Shown here: piece by piece, positions 10,450 through 22,249 of the stretch | How positions within the stretch are numbered: position 1 is the first letter of the stretch | How the letters are laid out: each line of letters starts with the position of its first letter | Origin: Angomonas deanei | Lineage: Eukaryota > Euglenozoa > Kinetoplastea > Trypanosomatida > Trypanosomatidae | Length of the DNA stretch: 64,000 bases | Assembly (NCBI GenBank): GCA_903995115.1 | Contig: LR877150.1 | Coordinates: 327,001 to 391,000, forward strand | Direction: 5' to 3' | Made by a program: the position numbers and the translations under genes | Notes under the pieces: model-generated | Database searches by the model: none | The model's input: the letters and a program-made list of their open reading frames with translations, nothing else | Told to the model about the DNA's origin: nothing

Positions 10450-12521
10450 TTGAGAACACTGAACATACTATGAATCAGTATACCCCCATTTTGTTTCGTT
10501 ACAGTGCTTATTCTATTCAAGGCTCCACCCCGTATCAGTTATTATTCATTTATCAAAATATTATACAACAATATAAAATTTATGAATTTTTAAACCAAGT
10601 TGATTTATTATTTTCGACCAATCATTTCTTGTTAAAAAATGTAAACGAAAGTTTTTTAAAAGTGGTGCACTACGATGAAAATAAAAATAAATTAAAAGAA
10701 AATTTCAAATTATTGCGTTTTTACGTCCAAAGTGCTTTTTTTGTCCATCAAAATCATAAAAATAATGAAAATAATAATAATAATATTGAAATGAATATTC
10801 CTGTGGTATCCGAGGAGCATGCGGCCCCTATGATTGAAGTATTATGTACCGCCCTCTGCACCGACTGGAAACAAAATTTTACCTTTTTGGATTTGCTGCA
10901 CTATTATTTTGAAAATAATAAAAATAAAAATGAAAATGAATTAATTTTGTATTTAATGGTGTTGTATTATGCCAATATTCCTTTTCTGGAAATGATACAT
11001 CATAATAATAATAATAATAATAATAATGAAAGAGCAGCAGAAGAACAATTTTACGTATTACAATCCAATTTTTTACATTTTATGTTTCAAAACAATAATA
11101 ATAATAATTGTAATAATAATAATAATACAGAAATCATTTCATTGTATGCGTTTTTGTGTAGTGCCACAGACTTTGCGATTAATCCAGTTCAAACGATAGA
11201 AAATAATAATAATGAAAAAATAATAATAATTTTCGCTTTTTATTTGGTGAACAAATCACAAAACCGCTACCGTTATTGGCATTTCCTCATCAATAATAAT
11301 AATAATAATTTTAATATGGTATTTTATTTTTCCATCTTGTTAAATTTATTATTAAATTTTTCATTTTCTGCACTTCTCGAACAATCCAACACCATTTTTG
11401 CGGTGCTGGAAGAACAAAATTTATTTTCATCATTACTTTCCGAAAATAATAATAATAATATTGCCAAAATCTATTTTGTGTTACAGTCTTTTATTTATTT
11501 ATCCCTCAAGGCCAATCGACGAGTGGACGCGATCCCTTTTTTGTTTGAAACGTTAATTTTAAAACATAATAATAATAAAAATAATGAAAATCATCGTCAT
11601 TATACAAACGCCCTCACCAACACGCTCTTATTCGCACTCAGTTATATTTACATGAAGGAAAAGAACACCAGTTTGTTAAAAGGCGTCATTTCCGTCCACG
11701 AAACAGAAAAAATAAAAATTTTAGAACAGTATTTATTATTTTCCAATTTTAATTTGGATATTACCGAACATAACGAAACACAACATAATAATCATCATAA
11801 TTATAATAATCACCGAGAAGAAGTATTATTATCCTTTTATTTATTATTTTTACGGTACAAGGAGGCTTTACAGGTGTGTTATAAACTAGTAGAAATCAAT
11901 AATAATAATAATAATAATAATATTCGAACTTCCCAGAAAATAAGATTGATTGAGAGTTATATTAAAAGTTTTGCACCGCAGGGAAATATACTGTACGATA
12001 CGCATGAAAATTATAACACGAATAATTATCAAAATTATAATAATAATAATAATAATAATACCATTGAGGATGAGGATGAGGCGTTATCCCCATCTCTGCT
12101 TATGACAAATCAAAATAATAATAATAATAATTCTCAAAATAATAATAATAATTCTAATTTTTATTTAAAACAATCGATTCAGTTGGAAAATAATAATGAA
12201 TTTATGCGCGCGATGCACCGACTGCAAAATTATAATAACAATACTATAAATTATAATAATATTAGTTTAAATCAAAATAATAATCATGAAAATAATAATA
12301 ATACATATTTTCGTCTTTCCGCGCTCAGTGAGGACTTGCCATCCTTAGCCAGAGACTACCTACAACAACAACAACAAAATAGTAATAATAATATAAATAA
12401 TAATTTTAATTTTAATTTAAATAATAATATTCCTAACTATACGTGTAGTGCGATTATCAAGAAGACGGGGAGGTGTGTGGTCGTGCGTTGCCGTGCCGGT
12501 ATCATAGCGGAGAATAAATAA
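8603..12521 (+). CDS. Asn-rich large protein, propeller/solenoid-like, broken into four frame segments
   Basis: I read this as one gene of about 1300 residues carried in four overlapping frame segments: 8603-8998, about 8999-9140, about 9130-9829 and about 9830-12521. Joins are +1 at or near the stops at 8998 (AAT-TAA-T) and 9829 (CAA-TAA-T), plus a -1 change near the T7 run at 9126-9132. Between AAT-encoded Asn runs, the first third looks like beta-strand repeats and the last two thirds like an alpha-helical solenoid. That architecture is shared by scaffold nucleoporins and vesicle-coat proteins, but I see no diagnostic motif, so this is a guess at fold only. The start is ATG at 8603. The end is a double TAA at 12519, where the sequence becomes simple-repeat spacer. 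Confidence 0.6.
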
Positions 12522-12800
12522 ATAAATAATTATATTAATTTACTTTTTTTTTTTTTTAATTCATAGAGTAAGTTTTATTTTTTAATAATGATATTAATTT
12601 ATATACAGTGTTGGATAGAAAACTAAAAAAAAAAAAAAGAAAATAAAATGACTCTTCTTATTTCCTTTTTCGAATGAAAAACAAAAATCTTTGATTGATA
12701 GCTTTCTTTTCTCATTTTTTTCCTTTCCTTTGAAATAGAAATAAATATTAGTAAAATAAGTATATATTATACTTTTTAGAATAAAATAATAAAAAAAAAA

Positions 12801-14364
12801 ATGTCCCAAACGGTCTCCGAAACTGAATTCGAAATTAGTTATTATCCTCAAAATAATAATAATAAAAATGAAATTCCCTATTTACAATCGTTAGAACTAA
12901 ATCATAAACCAATCAATAATAATAATAATAATTTAAATAATAATAATAAAATATTAATTTATCAGCCCATCACCCTTTCCGACTTGAAACGCGCTGGCGT
13001 CTACATTGACGACGATACCTTGGAAGAAGAAAAAATAGTAAATCATCAGAATCAAAAAAAAAATAATATTAATATTCATCATTTCAGCATGGTCAGTGAC
13101 GCCATGCCTCGTATTTATTTGTTAAAAGAAACAGGGCCCTACGCGAGACACTATTATGAAACGAAACCAATCCCGGAAAATAATAATAATCCTCAAAATT
13201 CTGAAAATAATAATAATAATAATAATATCCATTATTTAAATGTGAGTGAGAAAGTTAGACTGGATCAATGATGTTTGTTATACGATGAGTCATCACCAGC
13301 CGAAAGAAAATGAAAATAATAATAATAATACTGAAAATTCAGAAAATAAGAATAAAAATCAATTTTCAAGAATGAAGGATGTCGAAGAAGATTATTGGGA
13401 AAACCAGTATTGGGAGGCAATGGAAAAACGAGACGAAGAAAAAAGTAAAATAAATAATAATATTAATAATGAAAATTCGATTAGCGAACGTCGTCGACGC
13501 AATATTCGTTCTAATCAGTATTACGAATCCATGAACCATCAAAATAATAATAATAATAATAAAACCAGAAATTTTTATTTATTTTCCAATCACAATAATA
13601 ATAATTCTCCTCTTTTTCTCGCTAGCTCGAATTCTAAATTAAATACACCTGCAGAAAGTAATTATACCAATAATAATAATAATAATAATAATAGACGAAG
13701 GATGACGAGGAGAGGCACTTATAGTAGTAGCGTGAATACCAGCAACACCACCAATACTTTTATAAATCATAATAATAATAATAATAATAAAAATATTTCT
13801 GCCGTGGAAAACACAAGAGGTTTCCTGCGACAGCGGGCGAAGCATAAAAAAAATTCAAAATCTAAAACAAATAACAATAATAATAATTCAAATAGTAATA
13901 ATAATAATAGAAATAGTCCTTTACCTCCGCAGACGACCTGCAGTGCCTCGCCACACTCTTCCTGTGCTAATCAAAATAATAATAATATTCATCATCATAA
14001 TTTAAATAATAATAATAATAATATTTCCAACAAGTCGACGGCCTTGAACGATAGTGTGACACCGTCTACCGCGAGAGGCGCCGAACTTCACAATCATCAC
14101 AATCATCATTTAAATAATAATAATAATAATAATAATAATATTCCTCAGCAATATGTGTGTCTCTCCAGTAGTAAGACCAGCTCACCGCCGCCGCAGGGGG
14201 AGGATAAAAAACAGGAAAATAAAAATAATATTCATTTAAATAATAACAATAATAATAATGAAAAGATTGTGTTTTCAAAAATAGAACGAGAAGAAAAAGA
14301 AGTAGTGAAAATAGAAAAAGAAAAACAATATGGGAAACACCTCGAAGAAACCGAAAATAATGAA

Positions 14365-14405
<41 letters not shown>

Positions 14406-14580
14406 TTTATCGTATAAAAATTATAATAGTAGTAATAATCGATTGAGCGCGACGCCCTCCGCCTCCTCCGCCACGACGAATGCCACTAACAATAATAATA
14501 ATAATAATATAAAAAAATTTTCGCATCAAAATTCTACGCTTTCCTTTTCTCATTCTCATATCATTTCCGTCGCAGAGCCA

Positions 14581-14632
<52 letters not shown>

Positions 14633-15376
14633 TAAAATTAATGACGCCCACCGTCATGCAGCGCAACTCGTTTTCCGAAATCACCGAAAACAAAGAAAAT
14701 AATAATAGAAATAATATTAAATCAAAAAAGAATAATCATAATAATAATTTAAATAATTCTAATAATAATAATAATAATTCTCCACCAGTGGTGTATGCCC
14801 ATAAGAGAGAAAATAGTCTTTCGATTAAACTCAATAAAGAGTTAAATAATAAAAATAAAACTTCTCAAATGACAAAAACAAATATTAATAAAGAAAATGA
14901 AAATAATACAACAGCAGATAATAATAATAATAATAATCCTATTCATAAACCAAAAAAGGATGAAACTACTTTCATCGATGCTTCCGATAATAATAATGAA
15001 AATAATAACAATAATAATAATAATACTATAATTTTATACGATTCTGATGAGTCCCCTATCAAAGAGAATAATGAAATAAATAATCATAATCTAGAAAATA
15101 ATAATAATAATAATAATAATAATTTAGAAACATAACTTGGATAACGTACAGACCCCCAAGAAGAATAAACAAAACGCTGCGCCATCGAATCAAAATAAAA
15201 ATAATAATGAAATGCAAAATAATAAAAGTAATGTAGAAAATACAAAGAAAATAGAGGAAAAGGGAAATAAAAAAGATTCTTCTGCGCTGAATAAAAATAA
15301 AACGGAAGAAATTAATAATAAAAATAAAAATAATAATGAAAAGAAGGCAAAGTCCGGTTGTTGTGTGATCATGTAA
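12801..15376 (+). CDS. Asn-rich protein with C-terminal CaaX prenylation box, three frame segments
   Basis: About 858 residues in three segments: 12801-13271, 13270-15135 and 15134-15376. Both joins are +1 at a stop codon: CAA-TGA-T at 13269-13271 and ACA-TAA-C at 15133-15135. At the second join the new frame has its own stop at 15125-15127, so the change must fall within eight bases. The N-terminus is the least repetitive part (ITLSDLKRAGVYIDDDTLEE, then RIYLLKETGPYARHYYETKP). The rest is low-complexity Asn/Ser/Lys/Glu. The C-terminus is SGCCVIM: CVIM is a textbook farnesylation box, and the preceding Cys could be palmitoylated, so membrane attachment is predicted if the third segment really belongs to the protein. 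No enzyme domain was recognised. Confidence 0.65.
14581..14631 (+). repeat. (AAT)17 microsatellite inside coding sequence
   Basis: Seventeen perfect AAT triplets encode Asn17 within the CaaX-box gene. The reading phase is kept through the run, with no interrupting AAC. Confidence 0.95.
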
Positions 15377-15825
15377 GAATTATGATTGATTAATATTGTT
15401 TTTTATTTTTTATATATTTTGGATTGTAAAACCAAAAAAAAAAATAAAAATAAAATAAATAATAATAAAATATATAATATCTATTGTCTATTTTGAGCCC
15501 CCATTTTTCTTTTTTCTTTTTTAATATTATTTTTATTTTGAATATTGGAATCACTATCTTTTTTTATTTTTATTTTTGGAATGTATACTTATTTCCCTTT
15601 TTTTTTTTTTGTTTTCGCTGCAATTTTTCAATTTTTTTGAAAACGTAAAAATAATAAAAAAAGTATATTTCTTAAATAATTATCATTTACACTTTCTGCC
15701 ATTTTGTTTTTTATTTTGCGCTTCTTTCATTTCTTTTTTCCTTCTCTCCCTTTTTTTTTTTTTGAATAATAAAGAAAAATAAAAAATTAAAAGATAATAA
15801 TAATAATAATAATTATTATTCGTGT
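15377..15825. other. AT-rich intergenic spacer
   Basis: T- and A-runs with a Phe-rich open stretch at 15576-15782 that has no coding character. Pyrimidine-rich blocks near 15705-15765 could serve the next gene as a splice-acceptor region. No RNA gene was recognised. Confidence 0.6.
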
Positions 15826-16127
15826 ATGTCCCAACACTCGTTTAGTATTTATTCTCCCGTCATGCGAGAGAAACAAACATCAAAAATAATACCAACCCAA
15901 AATAAAATAAATCCTAATAAAAATAATATTAATAATAATAATAAAAGGATAGTGGTTTCAAAGCCAGTCGAAACCTCAAAACCGATGCAAAATAAAAATA
16001 TAAATCGAAAATAATAATAATTCCGAAAATAATAATAATAAGAATCAGTTTTATCAACACTACTTACAACATAAAGTATTATATAATACTTCTCTGTTAG
16101 AACATGAAAATGAAAATGAAAATGATG

Positions 16128-16161
<34 letters not shown>

Positions 16162-16537
16162 AACAATCGAAAATGGTATGATGACAGACACTTTTTTACC
16201 TAATACTAAAAGTGAAATGAATCGTACCATAATAAAAAAGAAAAAATCTCGCATTGTAAAAAAAGAAAATTCTTTAAATAATAATAATAATACAATTATA
16301 ATAAATAATAATGAAATAAAATTATTACAAGAACGATTAGAATTATTGGAAGAGGAAAAATTATTTTATATTTCGTATATTAAAGAAAATGTTTTTCATA
16401 ATAATGAAAATAAAAATAAAGATGAAAAATTATTTTTATCGTTTGAAAAAATGTTAAAAAAATATAAAAATCTAATCGAACAATTACAATTAGAAAATAA
16501 AACATTATTAGAAACACTATCAAATCAAAATAATATA

Positions 16538-16572
<35 letters not shown>

Positions 16573-16728
16573 GATTCAAAATCCTAATAATAGTGTATTC
16601 GAGCCATTATCCTATCAGGGAGATATTTCAATAAAAATAATAATAATAATAATAATTTTGATTTATCCGATTTGAAGTACGATACGTTTGTAAAAAAGTA
16701 TAATTTAACAAAATTAGATTTACTACAA

Positions 16729-16768
<40 letters not shown>

Positions 16769-16896
16769 GTGAAATGTTGGTGACACCAAAAAAAAGTTCC
16801 ATTTATCAAAATTCATTTTTTAGCGATACCATCCAAAATAATGAAAATAAAGTAAATGTTTCCAATTATAGTTTTTATAGTTTTCAGGAAGAAGAA

Positions 16897-16948
<52 letters not shown>

Positions 16949-16995
16949 TTTATGATTTGGCCACCGATCTCATTGAACGATATAAACGAAAATAA
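15826..16995 (+). CDS. Asn-rich coiled-coil protein, three frame segments
   Basis: About 390 residues in segments 15826-16014, about 16013-16640 and about 16620-16995. The first join is +1 at AAA-TAA-T (16012-16014). The new frame carries a stop at 16001-16003, so the change lies within eleven bases. The second change is -1 near 16620-16625: without it an AAT run would be read as poly-Ile, while the other phase gives NNNNNNFDLSDLKYDTFVKK, which looks natural. The middle holds a leucine-heptad coiled coil (about 16315-16530, LLQERLELLEEEKLFY to IEQLQLENKTLLETL). A structural or cytoskeletal role is possible. No named family was recognised. Confidence 0.6.
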
Positions 16996-17262
16996 CATAT
17001 TTTTTTGTTTTTTTTGTACAATTACATTTTTTTTTTTAGATTCTTTTTTTTTTTTTATTATTAGATTTGTATATTAATTACAGTATTTTGGATTTTTAAA
17101 CTTTCATTTTTTTTTTTTTTTGTTTCTTGTATATATATTTTTTTTTCTTTTCTCATTACACAACTCTCTTTTCTTCCTCTCATTTTGAAAAAAAAAAGGT
17201 AAAATAGAAAAAACTTCATAGCCATACTTTTTATTATTATAATATCTATTTTCATAATACAA

Positions 17263-17446
17263 ATGCCCCCCAAAACAGCGAATAATAATAATAATAATAA
17301 TAATAATACATTATTATCCTTCTGTCAACAGTTCTTAAAAGAAGTAAAAAAAAAGATTGATATTCATCACCATAATAATAATAATAATCATAATACTATT
17401 ATCAATCTTAGTACGGCCTTGGGTCAGTTCCAAACTGCGATGCATC

Positions 17447-17508
<62 letters not shown>

Positions 17509-18075
17509 TTAATAGAAAATGAAAATTTTTGGTGTGTCTTGTTGTCCTCTTTTTTTTGGGGAAAAAAGAAAATTTTTGTCATTTCATTTTGTATTTTAGA
17601 ATTATTATTGACGAATCAAAATTTTGTGCTAAAATCGGAATTTTTAGAAAAAAGAATTCATTTATTTCTTCAATTAAGTAACGATTACACCATCCACTGG
17701 AACGAACACAAGGAAATAGAAAATAATAATAATAATATTCAGAATAATAAAAAAAGTGTTTCTAGTACGATTGGAGAATCTATTTTTCTTTCCACTTCGC
17801 AAATTTTATTTTTGTTAGGCGAATCCCCATCTTCCGTGATGCTGGGAAATAATAATAATAATAATAATAATAGTATTCGTTATTCTTTAGTCTATCGATT
17901 ACTCACCCTAACCCAATCCATTTTAGAGAATAATAATCATAATCATAATTTAAAAACTTTTTTTACCGGAAAATGTATTACGCGTGTCTTGAATGCTGCG
18001 ATGCTCGTTGTCGTGCATAACAATAATCAATTTGATGATACCAATATGGAAAATAATAATAATGCAAATAATGCA

Positions 18076-18106
<31 letters not shown>

Positions 18107-20707
18107 CAGTATTGTTAGAAAAGTGTTGTTATCGTACGTTACAAGTTATTACGAAAACGGTGACGAATGCATTTATTATAGAATCCACCGCAAATCTTCG
18201 AAATTGTAATAATAATAATAATGATAATTTTGATTATGCCAGTATTTTTTCTACCGACACCGTGCTAGACGATTATGTGATGGATGTGGAGCACGATGCG
18301 AGTTATTATTATATTAACACCCTCACCGGTAATAATAATAATAATCGTAATAAAAGTAGTTATCCTCATCATAGGAATAATATCTACTCTGGTGAGTTGT
18401 ACGCACTTTCTCAAGAAGATATCATTATTGAAAAAACGGTGAATGTATTAATGCAGCATGGAAAAAACTTTCCCGTCTCCTTTCGCGATCTTTTTATTTT
18501 ATGTCAATTATTATTCAAACGTTGTTTATCCGAAAATAACAATAATAATAATAATAATATGAATCACAAATATGGCTTAGTCGCGTTACAACTATTGGAA
18601 GTAGTTTTTCAGCTATTACCGGTGGCGAACTGTGTCGAGGAACACCGCTGTGCCAACAATCTACAATTATTATTTTTTATCTTAAAAAAACCACTTTTCA
18701 ATGTGCTCATTTACGGATTGAGCAACGCCCACCCCTTCCGCTCGTTCGACTTGTGTCTACGATTGTTAAAATTATTAATGAGTAAGTTTCATTATGTATT
18801 AGCGGCAGAGTTGTACACCTTGTTGTCTTCTTTTTTGTTGCCGTTGCTGTCCTCACCGGTCGCTAGTTTCCGACAGAAACATGCCTTTTTAACGTTTATT
18901 CATGATTTGTTTAAAATACCGCACTTGGTGATTGCCTTGTATATCAACTACGACTGTAATCCGCTGTTTGACGTGGGGATTAGTGATGAAAATTTATCGA
19001 ATAATAATAATAATAATGAAAATAATAATGAAAGTGAGAATAATAATAATAATAATAATGGGTATAGCGGTTGTGGTGGATTTATTTCCATTTTGATCGA
19101 TTTTGTCGTTGAAATGAGTTTTACCGATTACCTTCGAGAACATATCTATTACAATAATAATAATAATAATAATAATAATAAACCCCTAAACGTCGAGAAT
19201 TGGCTAAACTCCGATCAGCAGCAGTTATTACGAAGTGAGTGTGCGCTGGTGCTGCATCAGTGGTCGTCCTCTCTGTATCGTTGGATCTCGCAGGACCCGC
19301 ATCATTACTTAGTGGACTACATGAATCACCAGCATGGCGTCACCGAGCATAAAAATAAGGAAACTAATCATAATCATAGCAATCAGACCAGCAAGGATTG
19401 TGTGTGGAAAGAGTTGTACTTGGATAACTGGTCTTCCTCCGAGGAAGATGAAAATAATAATAATAATAACAATACTAATAATGGACCATTACGGTCGAAC
19501 AGCGAAAGTATTTCTTCGTTTGGGAGTGAAATCCTTCTTTCCGAGGATTTATTAGGTTTACACTCCAACCTACAAAGTCATCATCATTCCAATCACAATA
19601 ACGATATGGCGGCGTTTCAACACCAATTCGGCCGTCATCGCAACATTCGCTACCACTGGAAACACGTCCATCACTTGCTACAAAACAAACGAATCCTTTC
19701 CAAGGCGCTCGACGTGCTGAATTACGAGGGAGAAAAAAAATGGTTAGAAGTAAAACAATTCTTGGAGGAACACGGCATGATTACGAGGGCGTTTCCTAGT
19801 AGCGAGGAAGATTTATTTGTGGGGGAGTACGCACGGAAACAAAAAAAAGAAGAGGAGTAGAGCACAACAAACCGAAAATGCAGAAAATGAAGAACCAGTG
19901 TTGTCGGAGGCGGAGCTGTTAGCCAAGATCCCACCAGGAGAGAGTAGTTATGCGCCCTTTGCACGGTTTATCGTGGAACAGCAATCCCTCATTCGCCGGG
20001 ACGCCATCAGTTCCATTTTTGAAAAAATTAACAAACTCAAAGACCGCGCCAACTTGCTCTTGCTACGCGAATATTTTCATTTATTTCACTACGAAGGCAC
20101 CCCCATCGATGTCGCCTTCCGTGACACCACCTGTTGCTTTATCTCCTGGGACCGCCCGATGCTAGAGGCGAAAGTATGGGAGCGTATCCAGTCCGTCTTT
20201 GGGGAGGAGTACGTCCGGCAGAACGGTGGCTACATGACGGCAGGGGATGCGGAGACGATGGTCGGTGTGCTCCTCTTCCTCCACGCGAACTTGCACAACG
20301 CCCTGGCCAAGGATCAACGCCTCACGGTACAGCAGTTTGTGGAGGATTGTAACGCCTGTTTGGAAATCCCGTTGGAGCGGTCGGAGGTGGAGGCGATTTA
20401 CGAGCGCATGGCACGCGGGAAGTGGGAGCTGGATAGTCTAGGGCGCACGCCGAAGGAAGCGGCGCAATCCCGGCAGGCGGGGTCGCTTGTCAGCAAAATT
20501 CAGTGGGCGCTGGTGAAGCGAGAAAGTGAGGAACAACAAATAAATAATAATCATAATGATGGTAAGAAGGATACACCAGTGCATGTCGATCCCAATGCGG
20601 CGTTGGAGGAAGAAAAGGGTTGGGAGAGTGTGAAAAAAGAAAAGAAGAATATCCCATTTCACAATATTTGAAGGAAGCAGACGACGAGCATGATAATAGT
20701 GATACGG

Positions 20708-20795
<88 letters not shown>

Positions 20796-21381
20796 TAATA
20801 ATAATAATAATAATGTAACACCGGTCAGGCGAAAACGCTCCATGCTCTTTCGAAAGCCAAAAACACAAGTCGACGAAATCCTTTCGTTATTTAATCTACT
20901 ACCCACATCGCACAAGACCCCACTGCCACCCTATTTCCCGCCGACGATGCGAGAGCCGGTTTATAAGTTACGAGAGGAACAGCACCAACACTACCACTCT
21001 CTCGCCATGCGTCTGCTGGACACACTGGAAAAGAAATTTATTTTATTGGCCAGTGACAGCACATTACGGTCTCATCCACAGCCATATTTAATTCCACATT
21101 ATGCGGAACACGTCCGACCTCTTTTTATTTCTTTCTATCCCTCTGTCATGTCCGCTGTGTATCTTTACTTCCGTGTGCTAGAGGCCTCGCCCATGAATGA
21201 TATTTTACTCGATACGATTACGTTATTGTACGAGACCGCCGCGGCCTTTGTGATAAATGTAGGCGACTTGGAGAGTGCGGTGGAGGCGTGTGTGCGAGAG
21301 AACTTGAATGGCCGGTATGGGTATAAGCTAGGGCACCCATCTCGTGCCAGCTTTGTGCCGTATATTATGAATTTAATATAA
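17263..21381 (+). CDS. Sec7-domain Arf guanine-nucleotide exchange factor (BIG/GBF type)
   Basis: About 1370 residues in three segments: 17263-19860, about 19858-20650 and about 20636-21381. The order of domains is that of large Golgi Arf-GEFs. A DCB/HUS-like helical N-terminus carries the HUS box as YINYDCNPL (N562-C565). A Sec7 domain at about 19915-20440 follows, with recognisable helices (LLLREYFHLFHYEGTPID, then LLFLHANLHNAL where the family has LNTDLHNP). The C-terminal region resembles HDS1. The glutamic finger aligns with the Glu codon at 20165 (MLEAKVWERI against PGEAQKIDR), so exchange activity is plausible. Joins are +1 near GAG-TAG-A (19858-19860, just after an A8 run) and -1 near the A-runs at 20636-20656. 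The real protein needs all three segments. It probably acts at Golgi or trans-Golgi membranes to activate Arf1. Confidence 0.82.
17449..17508 (+). repeat. (AAT)20 microsatellite inside the Sec7 gene
   Basis: Twenty perfect AAT triplets encoding Asn20 in the N-terminal region of the Arf-GEF. Confidence 0.95.
20710..20793 (+). repeat. (AAT)28 microsatellite inside the Sec7 gene
   Basis: The longest AAT array in the window: 28 triplets, then GAT, then six more AAT. It lies between the Sec7 domain and the HDS1-like region, so it acts as an Asn linker. Purity suggests recent expansion. Confidence 0.95.
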
Positions 21382-21588
21382 GAATAATGAAATAGAGGCG
21401 GATTTTTTTTTTTTTATTTATTTGCAATATTTGTAACAGTATGAAGAATAGAACAGCAACAAAAAAGAGGTGACATTATCGTATTTTTTTTTTTTTCTTC
21501 CTCGTTCTGATTATCACAGTAACAACAAAAACTCACTACACCAACAATCATTCTCTCTCTTTTTGTTATTATTCATATTAGTTTAGTC

Positions 21589-22065
21589 ATGTCCAACTAC
21601 CGCTATATTTCCCCTAATGAGTTCGTCACCCTCATCGATGCGAACCGATGTAACTATTTCGTCGTGGACTGCCGTGGAGACGACAGGGACGACGGTTATA
21701 TTAACGGCGCTGCCGTGATTGCCAGCAACACCGACGGCAGAGAGGTGTACGAGACTTTACTGCAGCGTGTGCTGCAACAGATGCAAGAGCGAAATGAAAA
21801 GTTGAAAGAAACTAATAATAATAATATTAATATAGATCCCTTTCATGTTATTTTTCATTGTGCCCTGTCACAGGTAAGAGGACCCAAAGGTGCTGGACGC
21901 TTTGCCGCTGTACTACAGGATGCCAAACTAAATAATAATAATAATAATAATGAGACACTGGGTATAGTATTGAATGCAATTCAGGTGGAAGTATTGAGAG
22001 GTGGTTGGGAAAACTTCCTTTCCATCTATCATCAGAGTCGGCCGGATCTGTATACCATTGCTTAA
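21589..22065 (+). CDS. ACR2: ACR2/Cdc25-like rhodanese phosphatase (arsenate reductase family)
   Basis: A 158-residue single-domain rhodanese protein. The active-site loop is HCALSQVRGPKGA, with Cys91 and Arg97 forming HCx5R. The SQxRGP extension is the hallmark shared by Cdc25-like Ibp1, plant and yeast Acr2 and Leishmania ACR2. Family members dephosphorylate phosphotyrosine or reduce arsenate and antimonate through the catalytic Cys, and Leishmania ACR2 is described as doing both. The N-terminal ISPNEFVTLID and DCRGDD segments match the rhodanese beta-alpha start. Two short Asn inserts interrupt loops (near residues 75 and 110) without touching the core. The frame is intact. The start is the ATG at 21589, after a pyrimidine-rich stretch. 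Confidence 0.87.
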   Translation: MSNYRYISPNEFVTLIDANRCNYFVVDCRGDDRDDGYINGAAVIASNTDGREVYETLLQRVLQQMQERNEKLKETNNNNINIDPFHVIFHCALSQVRGPKGAGRFAAVLQDAKLNNNNNNNETLGIVLNAIQVEVLRGGWENFLSIYHQSRPDLYTIA

Positions 22066-22249
22066 ACAGTTATTATTATTGTCACATTCCTTCACAAATA
22101 TGTTTTTTTTTTTTTTTTCGTTGATGGAGTAATAAAAAACAGTCAATATGGATGCTATCATTGTTGTTCAAAAAATATTTTGCTCTCCTCTTTTTTTTTT
22201 TTTCCAATTTCCAGTCCCAACAACAATACAACAATCATAATCACTATCC

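Noticed and set aside
8603-12521. Spliceosomal introns as the reason for split frames.
   Set aside because: Junctions overlap by a few bases, with no GT-AG segment to remove.
15576-15782. A 68-residue Phe-rich open frame between two genes.
   Set aside because: Composition is that of the T-rich spacer; there is no motif and it sits where a splice-acceptor tract is expected.
8707-20915. Many reverse-strand and off-frame open stretches of poly-Leu, poly-Ile or poly-Tyr.
   Set aside because: They are complements or other phases of AAT runs and have no coding character outside the runs.
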